Assembly (NCBI GenBank): GCA_016859345.1
Contig: CM029115.1
Coordinates: 13,924,001-13,988,000 of the forward strand
Origin: Istiophorus platypterus
Lineage: Eukaryota; Chordata; Actinopteri; Istiophoriformes; Istiophoridae
Direction of reading: 5' to 3'
DNA length: 64,000 nt
Below, piece by piece: positions 55,211-64,000 of this stretch. Numbering within the stretch: position 1 is the first letter of the stretch; each line of letters opens with the position of its first letter. A program made the translations under genes and the position numbers. The notes below the pieces were generated by a model. The model had not been told where the DNA came from. It worked only from the letters and a program-made list of their open reading frames with translations, and made no database searches.

Positions 55211-57627
55211 TGTATGTGTCATAGTAATCTGATTTTATTTGATTAAAACTCCAAAATGCACTTGAGAAGATCATTTTGAAAAATTCTCCAACTCCCTGTC
55301 CCGTTACTTAAGTTAATGATTCTGATAATTAGTATGTGATATACATTTTGTATTATTAATGGGCCAGAACTTTGTCATATTTCAATGCTCTTTTCCACTG
55401 AACCTCAGATTTGATTTTTGTCCTGAGACTTTCCAGATGGATACGTCCTCTGTAAGTGACAGTTTTAATGTTTACAGAATTACATTTTTTTTTTTTTTTG
55501 CTTATGTTTAATAAAAGTGTTGGTAATTGTGTTTCTGTTGTTATTGGAAATGTTGCATTGAAAATTGGAAAAGCAGTGCCATGATGAAACACAAATACAG
55601 CCCTTAAGAACCCTAAGATTAGGAAAGGCAAGGAAGGTCTAAAAAAGAGGACTGCTACATCGCTACATGCACATTATGTCCAACTTGGGAACCTGTAATT
55701 TTGCGCTGCATCCACTCAGGAATGTCAGATTTGTGATATCCTCTCTCTGGGACATAGGCTGTACATTTCAAAGCCAACATGTGCATGCGCAACACAGCAA
55801 CACCAAGTCTTCCACAGTTTTCTGATTGGCCTTGGTGAGACAGCTGGCACCATCACACCCAAGGTCGAGGACCGCTGAAGGTATCAGAACCTAGAGATGA
55901 CAAGATCTCTTTTTTCCTTCTCTGGCTACTGTAAAAGATTGTTTAAATATTTCAACAGCAGTAAACCAGATACATACAGAGCCCTTTGCTCCAAAACAAG
56001 AGCTAATATAATGTCTATACAAAACTTGGAGACACTGATTTTTTCCAGTGACCAACAAATAAAAAGTCAAATAACCTTACTTTTGTGTTCCATATGTTGA
56101 AACAGCGATGAAATACTGTCCTCATGTGAACATTGCAAATACTTATTTATAAGTGGTGTAAATTAATACATGTCCTTTTAGATCATACAACTTGCATCTT
56201 CATATGACTACATTCAGACCATATCTCATATTTGAAATTAAATATCGCTAAAATGGCTGAAGCACAAACCATTTTTCAATTTTAAAAAGTCTGACGTGGA
56301 TCAAAAGATCAAAGACCAGGCATCAATGATGATAGCGCAGTGGCTAAAGAGCAAGTGTAACCCTCTGGCGGCTGAAACGCGAACCCTGATAGAGCCTTGT
56401 GCCAGGGTCAGATTCCCAGTTCTTTTGTCAATGAAGTGCTAAATAATTCGAGAAAATACTACCCCGCCACTTTCACTCTTCCGGCCAGGTGATAGGAAGA
56501 CCAGGACGCAGGACCACTCAACAACGCTCTCTCTCGGGGCACGTTTACAGTGCTCAATGTCTGTCTGCTTGACTTTCAGGAACATCGACCTTTGGTAACC
56601 TCAGCTGAGGGCATATTTGGGATATATGTGTTCGTTCCTTTTCTCTCTATCTTTTTTTTTTATACAATACCTGTTGCTGGACTTTTTGCTGTGAGTATTT
56701 TGACCCTCTGTCATCGATAAACTAAAGGGTCTCTCAATCTATTTGAATGGTGAAGAGGATCCAGAATAGGTAACAGAGCACCTTAAGGCTGCCGTTAAAC
56801 TTTGATGAGCATCTGCCTGGGATTCTCAACAGTGGCAGAGGTTATCTTCAGAGGGACGTTGGATCACGTAAGGAACATGAGGAAAGCTGCCAGCGCATCT
56901 CTCTGGAGGAGCAGATAATACAGGAATAGAAGAATGGTAGGCAGTTATTTATATACCCATTTATTTATTTCTTAGTAGCACTTTCTAAGAAGTCATCCTT
57001 TATAGGTTGTTTCTAAGTTATTAAATGATGGCTCAACAAATTGTTTATAAATCGTTTAATGATGAGTTGACTTGGATTTCCAGACTGTGGGAAAATCTAT
57101 CTGTGTGCTAAGTCACTAATTTCACTAATATTACTTTCTAGTAAGCCATCGACTCAGTTTTAAGTTTTAAATCTTTGATGGTCTGTTTATCATCCATTCA
57201 CAGTTCTGCAGCTAGATATTATGTGAAGTTATATTAAGTCATTACTTAGGGATCACAGGTTTCAAACATCTACTAAGCCAACAGCCAAAGACAGTTTATA
57301 AATTTTAATACCTTTTTAAACAATCCATCAAGTCTGCAGATGTAAATGTTAATAACTTAGTAATAAATGGATTTTGGTCCAGATTTCCTTCAGCTCTCTT
57401 TCAAAATGTCAGAGGTCAAACAATCCATGTCTCATATCTGATTTATAGCATTACTCAATTTTTGTCAACTGATTATAAAGCCATAAATTACAACTTATGA
57501 ACACTTTATAAGTAGTTCCTTATTGAAAAATGGTATCACTTTTTTTGGATAAGTGAGGCATCATATAATTCCCTGCTAACATCCGATGTGCCTAATGTGG
57601 TCACCTCTCCTCTGTCAATCCTCACAG
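55211..57627. other. Region between tmem119 and the LRR gene
   Basis: Apart from the possible SINE, no gene is supported. A donor-like AATG/GTAGGC near 56939 could end an untranslated first exon of the LRR gene, whose coding exon begins after the acceptor CCTCACAG at 57627. The link is speculative. Confidence 0.35.
56325..56420 (+). mobile_element. Possible tRNA-derived SINE head
   Basis: TAGCGCAGTGGC (56333-56344) resembles a Pol III A box and GGGTCAGATTCCC (56405-56417) resembles a B box. The spacing of about 60 bases is long for a tRNA, so this would be a decayed or long-arm-derived SINE head rather than a tRNA gene. No matching cloverleaf was found. Weak call. Confidence 0.35.
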
Positions 57628-57633
57628 TGAGTC

Positions 57634-59043
57634 ATGCTTTGGTGCAAATGTGGTGTCCTACTGGTTCTCTGCATCTGTCCGCTTGTCAGCCTCACAATAC
57701 CTCCCTGTCCACCTGGCTGCTGCTGTCCACAACCAGGCCTTCTGGTTCTTTGCGAGTCCCTGGGTCTCAGGTCCCTTCCTCGCTCTGTCCCTCTCAGCAC
57801 CTCTGCTCTATCTGTAGCCAGAAACCAGCTCTGCAACGTGGACCACCTGCTCCAGCCCTTCTCCAGCCTCCAGGAGCTCAGTCTCAGTCATAACCTGCTA
57901 GCCCGCTTCCCCCGTGGCCTGCCACCCAACCTGGAGTCCCTGCTGCTGCGGGAGAACCAAATCACTTACATCACAGCAGGTGCGGTGAGGCAGCTGGGAA
58001 ACCTCACTCGACTGGATCTGGAGGATAACCGCATCCGGGCTATCCAGCCCGGTGCACTGCAGGGTCTTATCAAGCTGCAGGTCCTGACACTGAAGGGGAA
58101 CAACCTTACAAGCCTCCCTCTAAATCTCCCTCCATCACTAACCCATTTGGACCTTTCAGGTAACGGCATCTCTGTCCTGGACCCGCCCTCACTTTCCGCC
58201 CTGGTCAACCTGCAGGTCCTCAAGATCAACAGCAACTGCCTGCGCTCAGTCCCAGACAGTGCCTTCGACAGCCTGCCGCATCTCAGGTCTGTGGACCTCA
58301 CCAACAACCTGTGGGTGTGCGGGTGTGACATTTTGTATCTTTACCGCTGGCTTTTGAGCGGTGGGCTGAAGATGGCCACGGACCTGGTGTGCACCGAGCC
58401 TGTCCATCTCTCTCACCATCTGCTTCTGAATCTCTCTGCCTTGGCTATCTGTCCCCGTGTCCTGGAGCCAAATGAGAGAATGCACCAACTGGACCTTGAC
58501 TCTGAACTGGAGAGGGAGCTGGGCACGCTGACAGTGGAACCAACAGCACAAAGCTCAATTGAAAACAAAGGGAATTTGGGAGACTTGGCCGAGCAAATAG
58601 TGATAGAAACGACTGTTGCGCTCTTTCCAAAAAGTGTTCCCAAGACTAGTGTATTACTTGAACACTACACTTTAGAGACCCTTACCTATGAGGAGTGTTT
58701 ATTCCTAAATAAAACACAACCTGTGAGCCCATCCCATTCAAAAACTACTACTTCTCTCTCTGATGAGGAACAGAAATGCCGAGACAACACAAGTCGGTAC
58801 CCTCAGAGTAATGCAACCTCTATTGAAGGGACCTGGACTTTGCTTTCCACAAACAGAGAGTCACCCTGGCCCACTCCTGACCCACAACTGTTTACACAAC
58901 AAGACTCTGCAGTGGTCATCTCTCTACTCATTGCATTATGTGTGTTAGTAGCTCTCCTAATGGTGGCAGTGCTGCTTGTACTGAAAGAGGTACTTCGCCG
59001 CCAACGGAGGGTGGCTCCGCTTGATGCCGGATCTGGTGGATGA
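57634..59043 (+). CDS. Leucine-rich repeat single-pass membrane protein, 469 aa, GPIb/GPV-like architecture
   Basis: The coding region is intronless after an acceptor AG at 57626-57627; the ATG at 57634 opens a signal peptide (about residues 1-20). A Cys-rich LRRNT cap (CPPGCCC...C) is followed by about seven 20-24-residue repeats, including LQELSLSHN, LESLLLREN, LTRLDLEDN, LQVLTLKGN, LTHLDLSGN and LQVLKINSN. A LRRCT cap follows (NNLWVCGCDILYLYRWL, with later VC and ICP cysteines). After a Thr/Ser-rich stalk of about 150 residues with N-glycosylation sites comes a membrane segment (VVISLLIALCVLVALLMVAVLLVL) and a 19-residue basic tail without an ITIM or kinase domain. The CxCDILYLYRWL cap plus stalk recalls platelet GPIb-alpha and GPV, but I cannot name an orthologue. 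Likely a cell-surface recognition or adhesion molecule. It lies where mammals have no gene between TMEM119 and ISCU. Confidence 0.88.
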   Translation: MLWCKCGVLLVLCICPLVSLTIPPCPPGCCCPQPGLLVLCESLGLRSLPRSVPLSTSALSVARNQLCNVDHLLQPFSSLQELSLSHNLLARFPRGLPPNLESLLLRENQITYITAGAVRQLGNLTRLDLEDNRIRAIQPGALQGLIKLQVLTLKGNNLTSLPLNLPPSLTHLDLSGNGISVLDPPSLSALVNLQVLKINSNCLRSVPDSAFDSLPHLRSVDLTNNLWVCGCDILYLYRWLLSGGLKMATDLVCTEPVHLSHHLLLNLSALAICPRVLEPNERMHQLDLDSELERELGTLTVEPTAQSSIENKGNLGDLAEQIVIETTVALFPKSVPKTSVLLEHYTLETLTYEECLFLNKTQPVSPSHSKTTTSLSDEEQKCRDNTSRYPQSNATSIEGTWTLLSTNRESPWPTPDPQLFTQQDSAVVISLLIALCVLVALLMVAVLLVLKEVLRRQRRVAPLDAGSGG

Positions 59044-59420
59044 AATCAGCACAGACATACTGATAATGTTTTTAATAATTCAATTCACAATAAGGATAGT
59101 CTCATACAATATTCTTTATTATGGTTCTGTATGTGTACTTCAGCTGTTGAACTAAGTGTGTTTTCATACTAAAACCTCCACGTGTGAGTCGTAGTTTCAT
59201 ACAGTCAAGCCAAATCAATGCCTAAACATCCAAAAATACACAAAACAAAAACAGACCTCAATTTATAGCTTCTAATTAACGATATAACTCCATTTTGTTC
59301 TGTCTAGAATAAGGAAGCAGCTCCTTTGTTGAAAATCAAGGACCAGAGTGGTCTTAAAATATTCACCATGAACTTTCAAACACCAAAATCAGCATCAGCT
59401 AATAAAAATTTCTAATCATC
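59044..59420 (+). other. LRR gene 3'UTR, overlapping the iscu 3' end
   Basis: Sequence after the LRR stop codon includes AATAAA at 59401-59406 on the plus strand. On the minus strand an AATAAA (TTTATT at 59115-59120) is the first good signal downstream of the iscu stop. If both are used, the two transcripts overlap tail-to-tail by roughly 300 bases. Confidence 0.45.
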
Positions 59421-59680
59421 TGATGAATTAGATCCATAAACACCATATATACATGCCACTTGAAAATATGGGTATCCTGGCTTGAATTCAAGGGACTGAC
59501 CCCACAGCCATGGAGATTCTTAAAGGCTATAAAACTCCCAGAAATCCCATAAGGGTGCAAGACCTGATGTAGTATTATAGCAACTCATCCACCATGTAGC
59601 ACTGCATTGTTGCAAGGTACTATTGTTGCTGGTGCTAATAACAATAGGACAGCCAGTACAGACCAGTTAATAACAACCTA

Positions 59681-61106
59681 TTAACTGCTGGCTTTGATTC
59701 GTTCCTCCTGCTTGTCCTGTTGTTTCAGTCTGTAGTCTGACAGCGCTGCTCTAATGGCATCTTCTGCAAGCACTAAAAGAAAGCAGGGAGGAGGTTTTAG
59801 AAACATTATGAGCATGAATTTAACAGCAGATAAAGCCTTGGCTTTACTGAAAAGTACACATAGGGATTTAAAATAAGAATTAAGTCCTTTATTATGGCAT
59901 TTGTAATTTTATATATTCATAATATTTATTTTGACATAATGCCTTTACTTAAAAATCTATTATGAAACTGCTAAGAATATCTGTTTTGGGCTGATCCAAG
60001 GAATTAAATACCTGACTGATCAAAACATTTATATAAAAATAGAGTATTTCTCACTGATTTGCAATGTATGGTATTTACTGTAAGGCAAAATTTCTGATGG
60101 TGGCCACATTCATATTGGTATAAATGGGGAATATAAATAGGTGACAAATTATAGGTTAAAAAAAAAACTTAAATTAGTGGCAATAAAATAAAAATGCAGA
60201 TGTATCTAAACAGGAAACAAGGGGGATGCTGAATCTTTGGATGCATACGTACAGCGGACACCTATGGGAGACTTCAATCTTTCACCAATTTTATTGCCCT
60301 GAACTTACTAGAGCAATGAAGCTTGACCGGAGGAAGGCAGAGTTCTTTGGCAATATCTGTGTTCTTTATCTTCAGCGCTTCATCTACCTGCATGTGAGGG
60401 CAGAAAAACCAGGTCATCTCCAAAACCGACCAAAAGAAAAAAGGCACCAGCAAATAGCTGCGTTGAATCAACTTACCGACTTCCCCTTCACCCACTCCGT
60501 CGCTAGAGAACTGGAGGCGATGGCCGACCCACAGCCAAATGTCTTGAACTTCGCGTCGACGATCTTGCCGTTTTCATCCACCTCGACCTGAAAAAAACAA
60601 CCCATTGTCAAAACACCTGGTAGTTAATGGGGGATCTGACCGTGGTGTCGGCGGCAGCCGGGCTGCGACCCCCTGCTCCGGACCCTGCGACGCACCTGAA
60701 GTTTCATCACGTCGCCGCAGGCCGGTGCGCCCACCAAACCGGTCCCCACGTTCTTGGCGTTTTTGTCGAGGGAACCCACGTTTCTTGGGTTTTCATAGTG
60801 ATCCACCACCTTCGAGAGAGTCACAGACACAGAAAACAATGCGGTGCTGCTCTGCTAATTTAGGTATTAAGCTATTAAGACAGGACGCTTGCTGGTTAAA
60901 GTTAGCTGCGCCCGCTGAGAGACAAGGCGACGCGCACGTAACGCTCGGCGACCTGTCCGGTCACGGCTGCGCTTTGGAAACATTTGCAGTTTGATTTTTT
61001 TTACCTTTTTGTGATATGAACACAGAGCGTTCAGCCCGGGCCTCGATAACCTCCTGCTGAATAACAGCAGCGAGGTCGCGGAGTTTCGTAAAGAGGCGGA
61101 CGCCAT
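59681..61106 (-). CDS. iscu: Mitochondrial iron-sulfur cluster scaffold ISCU, complete (5 exons, 165 aa)
   Basis: Scaffold on which the NFS1-ISD11-ACP complex with frataxin assembles [2Fe-2S] clusters in the mitochondrial matrix. Minus-strand exons in order: 61106-61005, 60809-60696, 60587-60477, 60387-60309, 59772-59681. All join in frame to 165 aa plus TAA; human ISCU is about this size. Exon 1 encodes an Arg/Ser/Leu-rich mitochondrial targeting sequence (MASASLRNSATSLLLFSRRL) ending at YHKK. The mature part, VVDHYENPRNVGSLDKN, carries the three ligand cysteines in GAPACGD, FGCGSA and LHCS, the Asp after the first Cys, and the LPPVK motif that binds the HSPA9/HSC20 chaperones. The C-terminus is ...LKQQDKQEERIKASS. 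Start choice is set by the targeting peptide. A longer upstream frame (ATG near 61184) reaches into the promoter and is unlikely to be used. Confidence 0.97.
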
Positions 61107-61353
61107 GTTCGGGATGCGGACTGCCGAGCGGAAGTCGAGGGGTCGGGCCGAGAGGGAGGAGGACGACGGGTCGTCTGTTGACAAACAAGCGAGGAAGGGA
61201 GGCTTCCCCGACGAAGGGGCCCCACCTGGCGGCCATCGGCAGCCGCGACACCCCGGGGGTGGCTGGGGGGTGGCTGGGGGTCGGGCTCCGCCTTTCGCGG
61301 CGCCGCCGTCGTTGGTTCGTTAAGGTTGTTACCAGGCAGACAGCCTTTCCAAC
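61107..61353. promoter_or_regulatory. Compact bidirectional promoter of iscu and sart3
   Basis: Only 247 bases separate the two start codons, which point away from each other. The segment is CpG-rich with G-rich GGGGTGGCTGGGG repeats and an ETS-type CGGAAGT at 61129-61135, and it has no TATA box. Both start codons sit in AACATGGC, a YY1-like context typical of housekeeping 5' ends. Head-to-head ISCU/SART3 is also the mammalian arrangement as I recall it. Confidence 0.8.
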
Positions 61354-63982
61354 ATGGCAGCGTCGGGCAGCGCAGAGCAAACGCAGTTGCAAGACATGGA
61401 GGAGGAAGACGCGGGGATGGAGGAGAGAGGGATGGAGTCGGACGAGGACGAGGAGGAAGGCATGGGGGTAGAAAACTCGGACGACGACGACGACGACGAC
61501 GACGACGAGGACGATTCGTCCGAGGACGAGAAGGAAAACGAAGCCGAGATCCAGCGTTTGGAGGAGCAGGTGATCAGCCAAGGACCGGACCGAGCTTAGT
61601 TGACTGTCGTTAGCCTCCGAGCTAATGAGAATGAATGGGCGGTAAACACAGTCGGCTACAACCCGTCCGAGGCTTTAAATTGTTCGCCGCTCTGCGCTGC
61701 TCCGTTGTTTTGTTTTGTTTTTTTCCAGCCCCGCTCCGCAGAAACTGAAAAATACCGTAGCGTTAGTTGTTGTTACCCGAAAACAATTGAATGGGCACGT
61801 ATCAAATGACGCCATTCACATAGCCGTCGTGATTAGCCGTCTTGCTAATCCGCGAAGCTAACGGCGTCGTCCGCTGCCACATGCGTCTTTTCACCGTCTC
61901 GGTCCGGTGTGATATTAGAAGACGTACGCGTGTAAATAGAAAGTAAACGCGGTCCTAACTTCATCCGACTGTCACGTTTGAGGTGTTAAATCTGTTGTAC
62001 CAGTAACGACTCGTTACAGTAAAGGCTGCGATCTGTGATAACCCAACCAGGACCGAGTCGCTAACGTTACAACGAGCGTTACTTGGGTTGAACTTCAGTT
62101 GCCAGTTGTTTTTCTCGGCACACTTAACTAAAACTAATGCTGTGTAATCCCAAAGCCCTGCGACAAATCCTATCCCCATTAAAATGAAATATCTTAATCC
62201 AAACTGTTTCAGAGAAGTGTCGGTTCAACTTTGACTGTAGTTCGTGCTGTTGTTGCGCTGATCTGAAACGTGTTAACTAATACTTGGTCCCTGACCCTCG
62301 ATGTTGTAAATAAAGGGGACAACGCATCTCAGAATAACAAAATGCAGTTCAACGGCAACGTAAACTACAGTGTCCAGATTTACCACAATGAAACAGTTTA
62401 AACGAACGTAATCTTATAAAACCCTTTTCCAATAAAGTGTAAGAATATCCAAAATGATTCATTTAAATAAGAACAGCAAATCCGTAAAATCGAGAGGTCG
62501 AAAGTAGGGATTTGGTGTTTTCGCTTGTAAACTCGTGAAAATGATTAATTGGTTATCAAAATAGTTGCATAGTCAATTAATCGAAGGATCATTTCAGCTA
62601 GTAGAATTTATAGCAGGGCTGTTGTATTAAAGTGCAGTAATTTTACCTAATAACCTGGCAGCTGAATGCTTTAGTATCTGTGTTACTTAGGGGGGAACTG
62701 TTTAGTTTCTGTCCCATATTAGTTGCTGTTTGGTTGATTGTTAGGTTTCAACCTGTAATTACTGTGCAATAACCTTAAATGTTTGGGGTGTATAGTAACT
62801 TAGTTATTAATAGGGCACTAAAATCAAACTATAATTTCATTTAAAATTTTCTTTGTCAGCGGGAATATATAACTGCTAAATGAATACCAAAGAAGCATGA
62901 TTAATTAGGATATGTTTAATTGTATTATTATCTTACCACCTTTTCATTTCTGTTTGTTTTTTTTCAGCTGTCAATCAATGCTTTCGACTACAACTGCCAT
63001 GTGGATCTCATCAAACTACTGAAGCAGGAGGGGGAACTTTTCCGACTGCGAAAGGCAAGGCAGAAGATGAGTGAACTTTTCCCTCTCACTGAAGGTTGGT
63101 GTATTTCTAATAAGTTTTTGGGTTCAGAAGAATCAATTGACAGCAGTCCTGCATTATTTGTGTAACTGAAATCTCATTTTGTTTAATCCTGCAGAAATCT
63201 GGCTGGATTGGCTCAAGGATGAGATCCGTCTGACTGAGGAGGAGCCAAACCGGGACAATGTATATGAACTTTTTGAGAGAGCTGTAAAAGACTATATCTG
63301 TGAGTGCCTTGCACCAATGTTACTGCCTTTTGATTTGACAATCAATTATTACATGACCATAGACTTTAACTCTGTGTCATTATACACAGGTCCAGATATC
63401 TGGCTTGAATATGCTCAGTATTCAATTGGTGGCATGGGCTCACCAGGTGGGATAGACAAGGTGAGATCCATCTTTGAGAGAGGCATGACAGCTGTGGGGC
63501 TTCACATGACAAAGGGACAGACGGTATGGGAGGCTTACAGAGAGTTTGAGAACGCCATTCTGTCAACAGTACAGGTTTGTGATGCCTTAGATCTTATTAG
63601 TAGATTTTGTCCCTGTTTGATTATGTATGTATGCCAGAGAGAGATTTATTTTTAATGATGCAGTCTCAAAAACGGTATGAGGCAACTCAAGATAAACACT
63701 TGATTAAATGTTTGATTAAAAATATTATACTGTTTTATATTAGTAAAGTATAGTATAGGGACAGATAATATCTATCTGTCTCTTTCAGGTTATCAAATCA
63801 TGCTTTTGACCTACATTAGACTAAATGGGCCTTTGCTAAATTCTGACACAGTTCTCCCTGCTGCCTTTCTTCTCAGCCTCCCCCCGGCAGGATTCCTACC
63901 CATGAGGAGCAGGAGCTGCTGAACACTCAGCTCGAGCGAATCCATACGCTTTTTCGCCGGCAGCTGGCCATCCCCCTAATGG
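61354..63982 (+). CDS. sart3: SART3, 5' part (exons 61354-61569, 62968-63094, 63195-63299, 63390-63574, 63877-63982)
   Basis: SART3 (vertebrate Prp24-like/p110) recycles U4/U6 snRNPs and recruits USP4/USP15, in the nucleus and Cajal bodies. Five exons join in frame to 246 codons; the rest lies beyond the window. Exon 1 encodes an acidic leader with a run of Asp from a GAC tract (61479-61506), then SSEDEKENEAEIQRLEEQ. Exons 2-5 begin the HAT (half-a-TPR) repeats: SINAFDYNCHVDLIKLLKQ, IWLDWLKDEI, VYELFERAVKDYIC, IWLEYAQYSIGG, VWEAYREFENAI and HTLFRRQLAIPL. These match the family closely. The codon split across exons 3 and 4 restores YICPDIWLEY. Exon 5 inserts a proline-containing stretch (PPPGRIPTHEEQEL) where mammals have a shorter segment. 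The downstream RRM domains are not in the window. Confidence 0.96.
61570..62967 (+). other. sart3: sart3 intron 1
   Basis: The interval is bounded by CAG/GTGATC and TTTTTTTCAG. It is CpG-rich for its first few hundred bases, continuing the promoter island, then AT-rich. No exon, RNA gene or repeat family was recognised. Confidence 0.6.
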
Positions 63983-64000
63983 GTAAGCATGGCAACGCTT

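Noticed and set aside
57966..58643. Minus-strand frames opposite the LRR gene
   Set aside because: Shadows of the LRR coding exon, which has clear repeats, caps and membrane segment.
60961..61581. 206-codon minus-strand frame across the iscu/sart3 promoter
   Set aside because: It crosses the promoter and is antisense to sart3 exon 1 (poly-Asp read as poly-Val); the iscu exon is in another frame.

Overview
The window is vertebrate nuclear DNA, almost certainly from a ray-finned (probably percomorph) fish. Genes are split by GT-AG introns, the DNA is rich in (GT)n, (GA)n and (ATT)n microsatellites, one non-LTR retrotransposon tail and other dispersed repeats are present, and the encoded proteins closely match vertebrate families. 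Gene order from left to right is ssh1 (3' half, +), an unrecognised 735+ aa gene (+), coro1c (complete, +), tmem119 (+), an LRR transmembrane gene (+), iscu (complete, -) and sart3 (5' part, +). As I recall it, human 12q24.11 carries the same SSH1-CORO1C-(SELPLG)-TMEM119-ISCU-SART3 order. The differences here are an extra gene between ssh1 and coro1c, and an LRR gene between tmem119 and iscu with no recognisable selplg.

Layout. 1-5.4 kb: last six visible coding exons and 3'UTR of ssh1, with the catalytic HCxxGxxR exon lying between two very large microsatellites. 6.9-11.7 kb: a probable three-exon gene with a TATA-like promoter, one long coding exon and a short 3' exon. 12.1-13.1 kb: GC-rich, TATA-less promoter and untranslated exon 1 of coro1c. 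12.4-29.3 kb: coro1c intron 1, holding a nearly perfect 1.79-kb tandem duplication and a decayed LINE 3' end. 29.3-45.5 kb: ten coding exons of coro1c, giving a 473-aa coronin. 45.5-48.3 kb: coro1c 3'UTR. 48.3-57.6 kb: tmem119 (two exons, coding in the second), dispersed repeats and a long perfect hairpin downstream. 57.6-59.0 kb: single-exon LRR receptor-like gene. 59.1-61.1 kb: iscu on the minus strand. 61.1-61.35 kb: compact divergent iscu/sart3 promoter. 61.35-64 kb: first five exons of sart3, which runs off the window.

Functional links. Slingshot dephosphorylates and activates cofilin, and coronin-1C coordinates cofilin and Arp2/3 on F-actin, so the left half holds two neighbouring actin-turnover genes read in the same direction. 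iscu (mitochondrial Fe-S scaffold) and sart3 (U4/U6 snRNP recycling) are housekeeping genes sharing a promoter. tmem119 and the LRR gene encode single-pass membrane proteins.

I found no RNA genes and no CRISPR, operon or prokaryotic features. Exon boundaries were read by eye from splice consensus, reading-frame continuity and protein family knowledge; no alignment was run.
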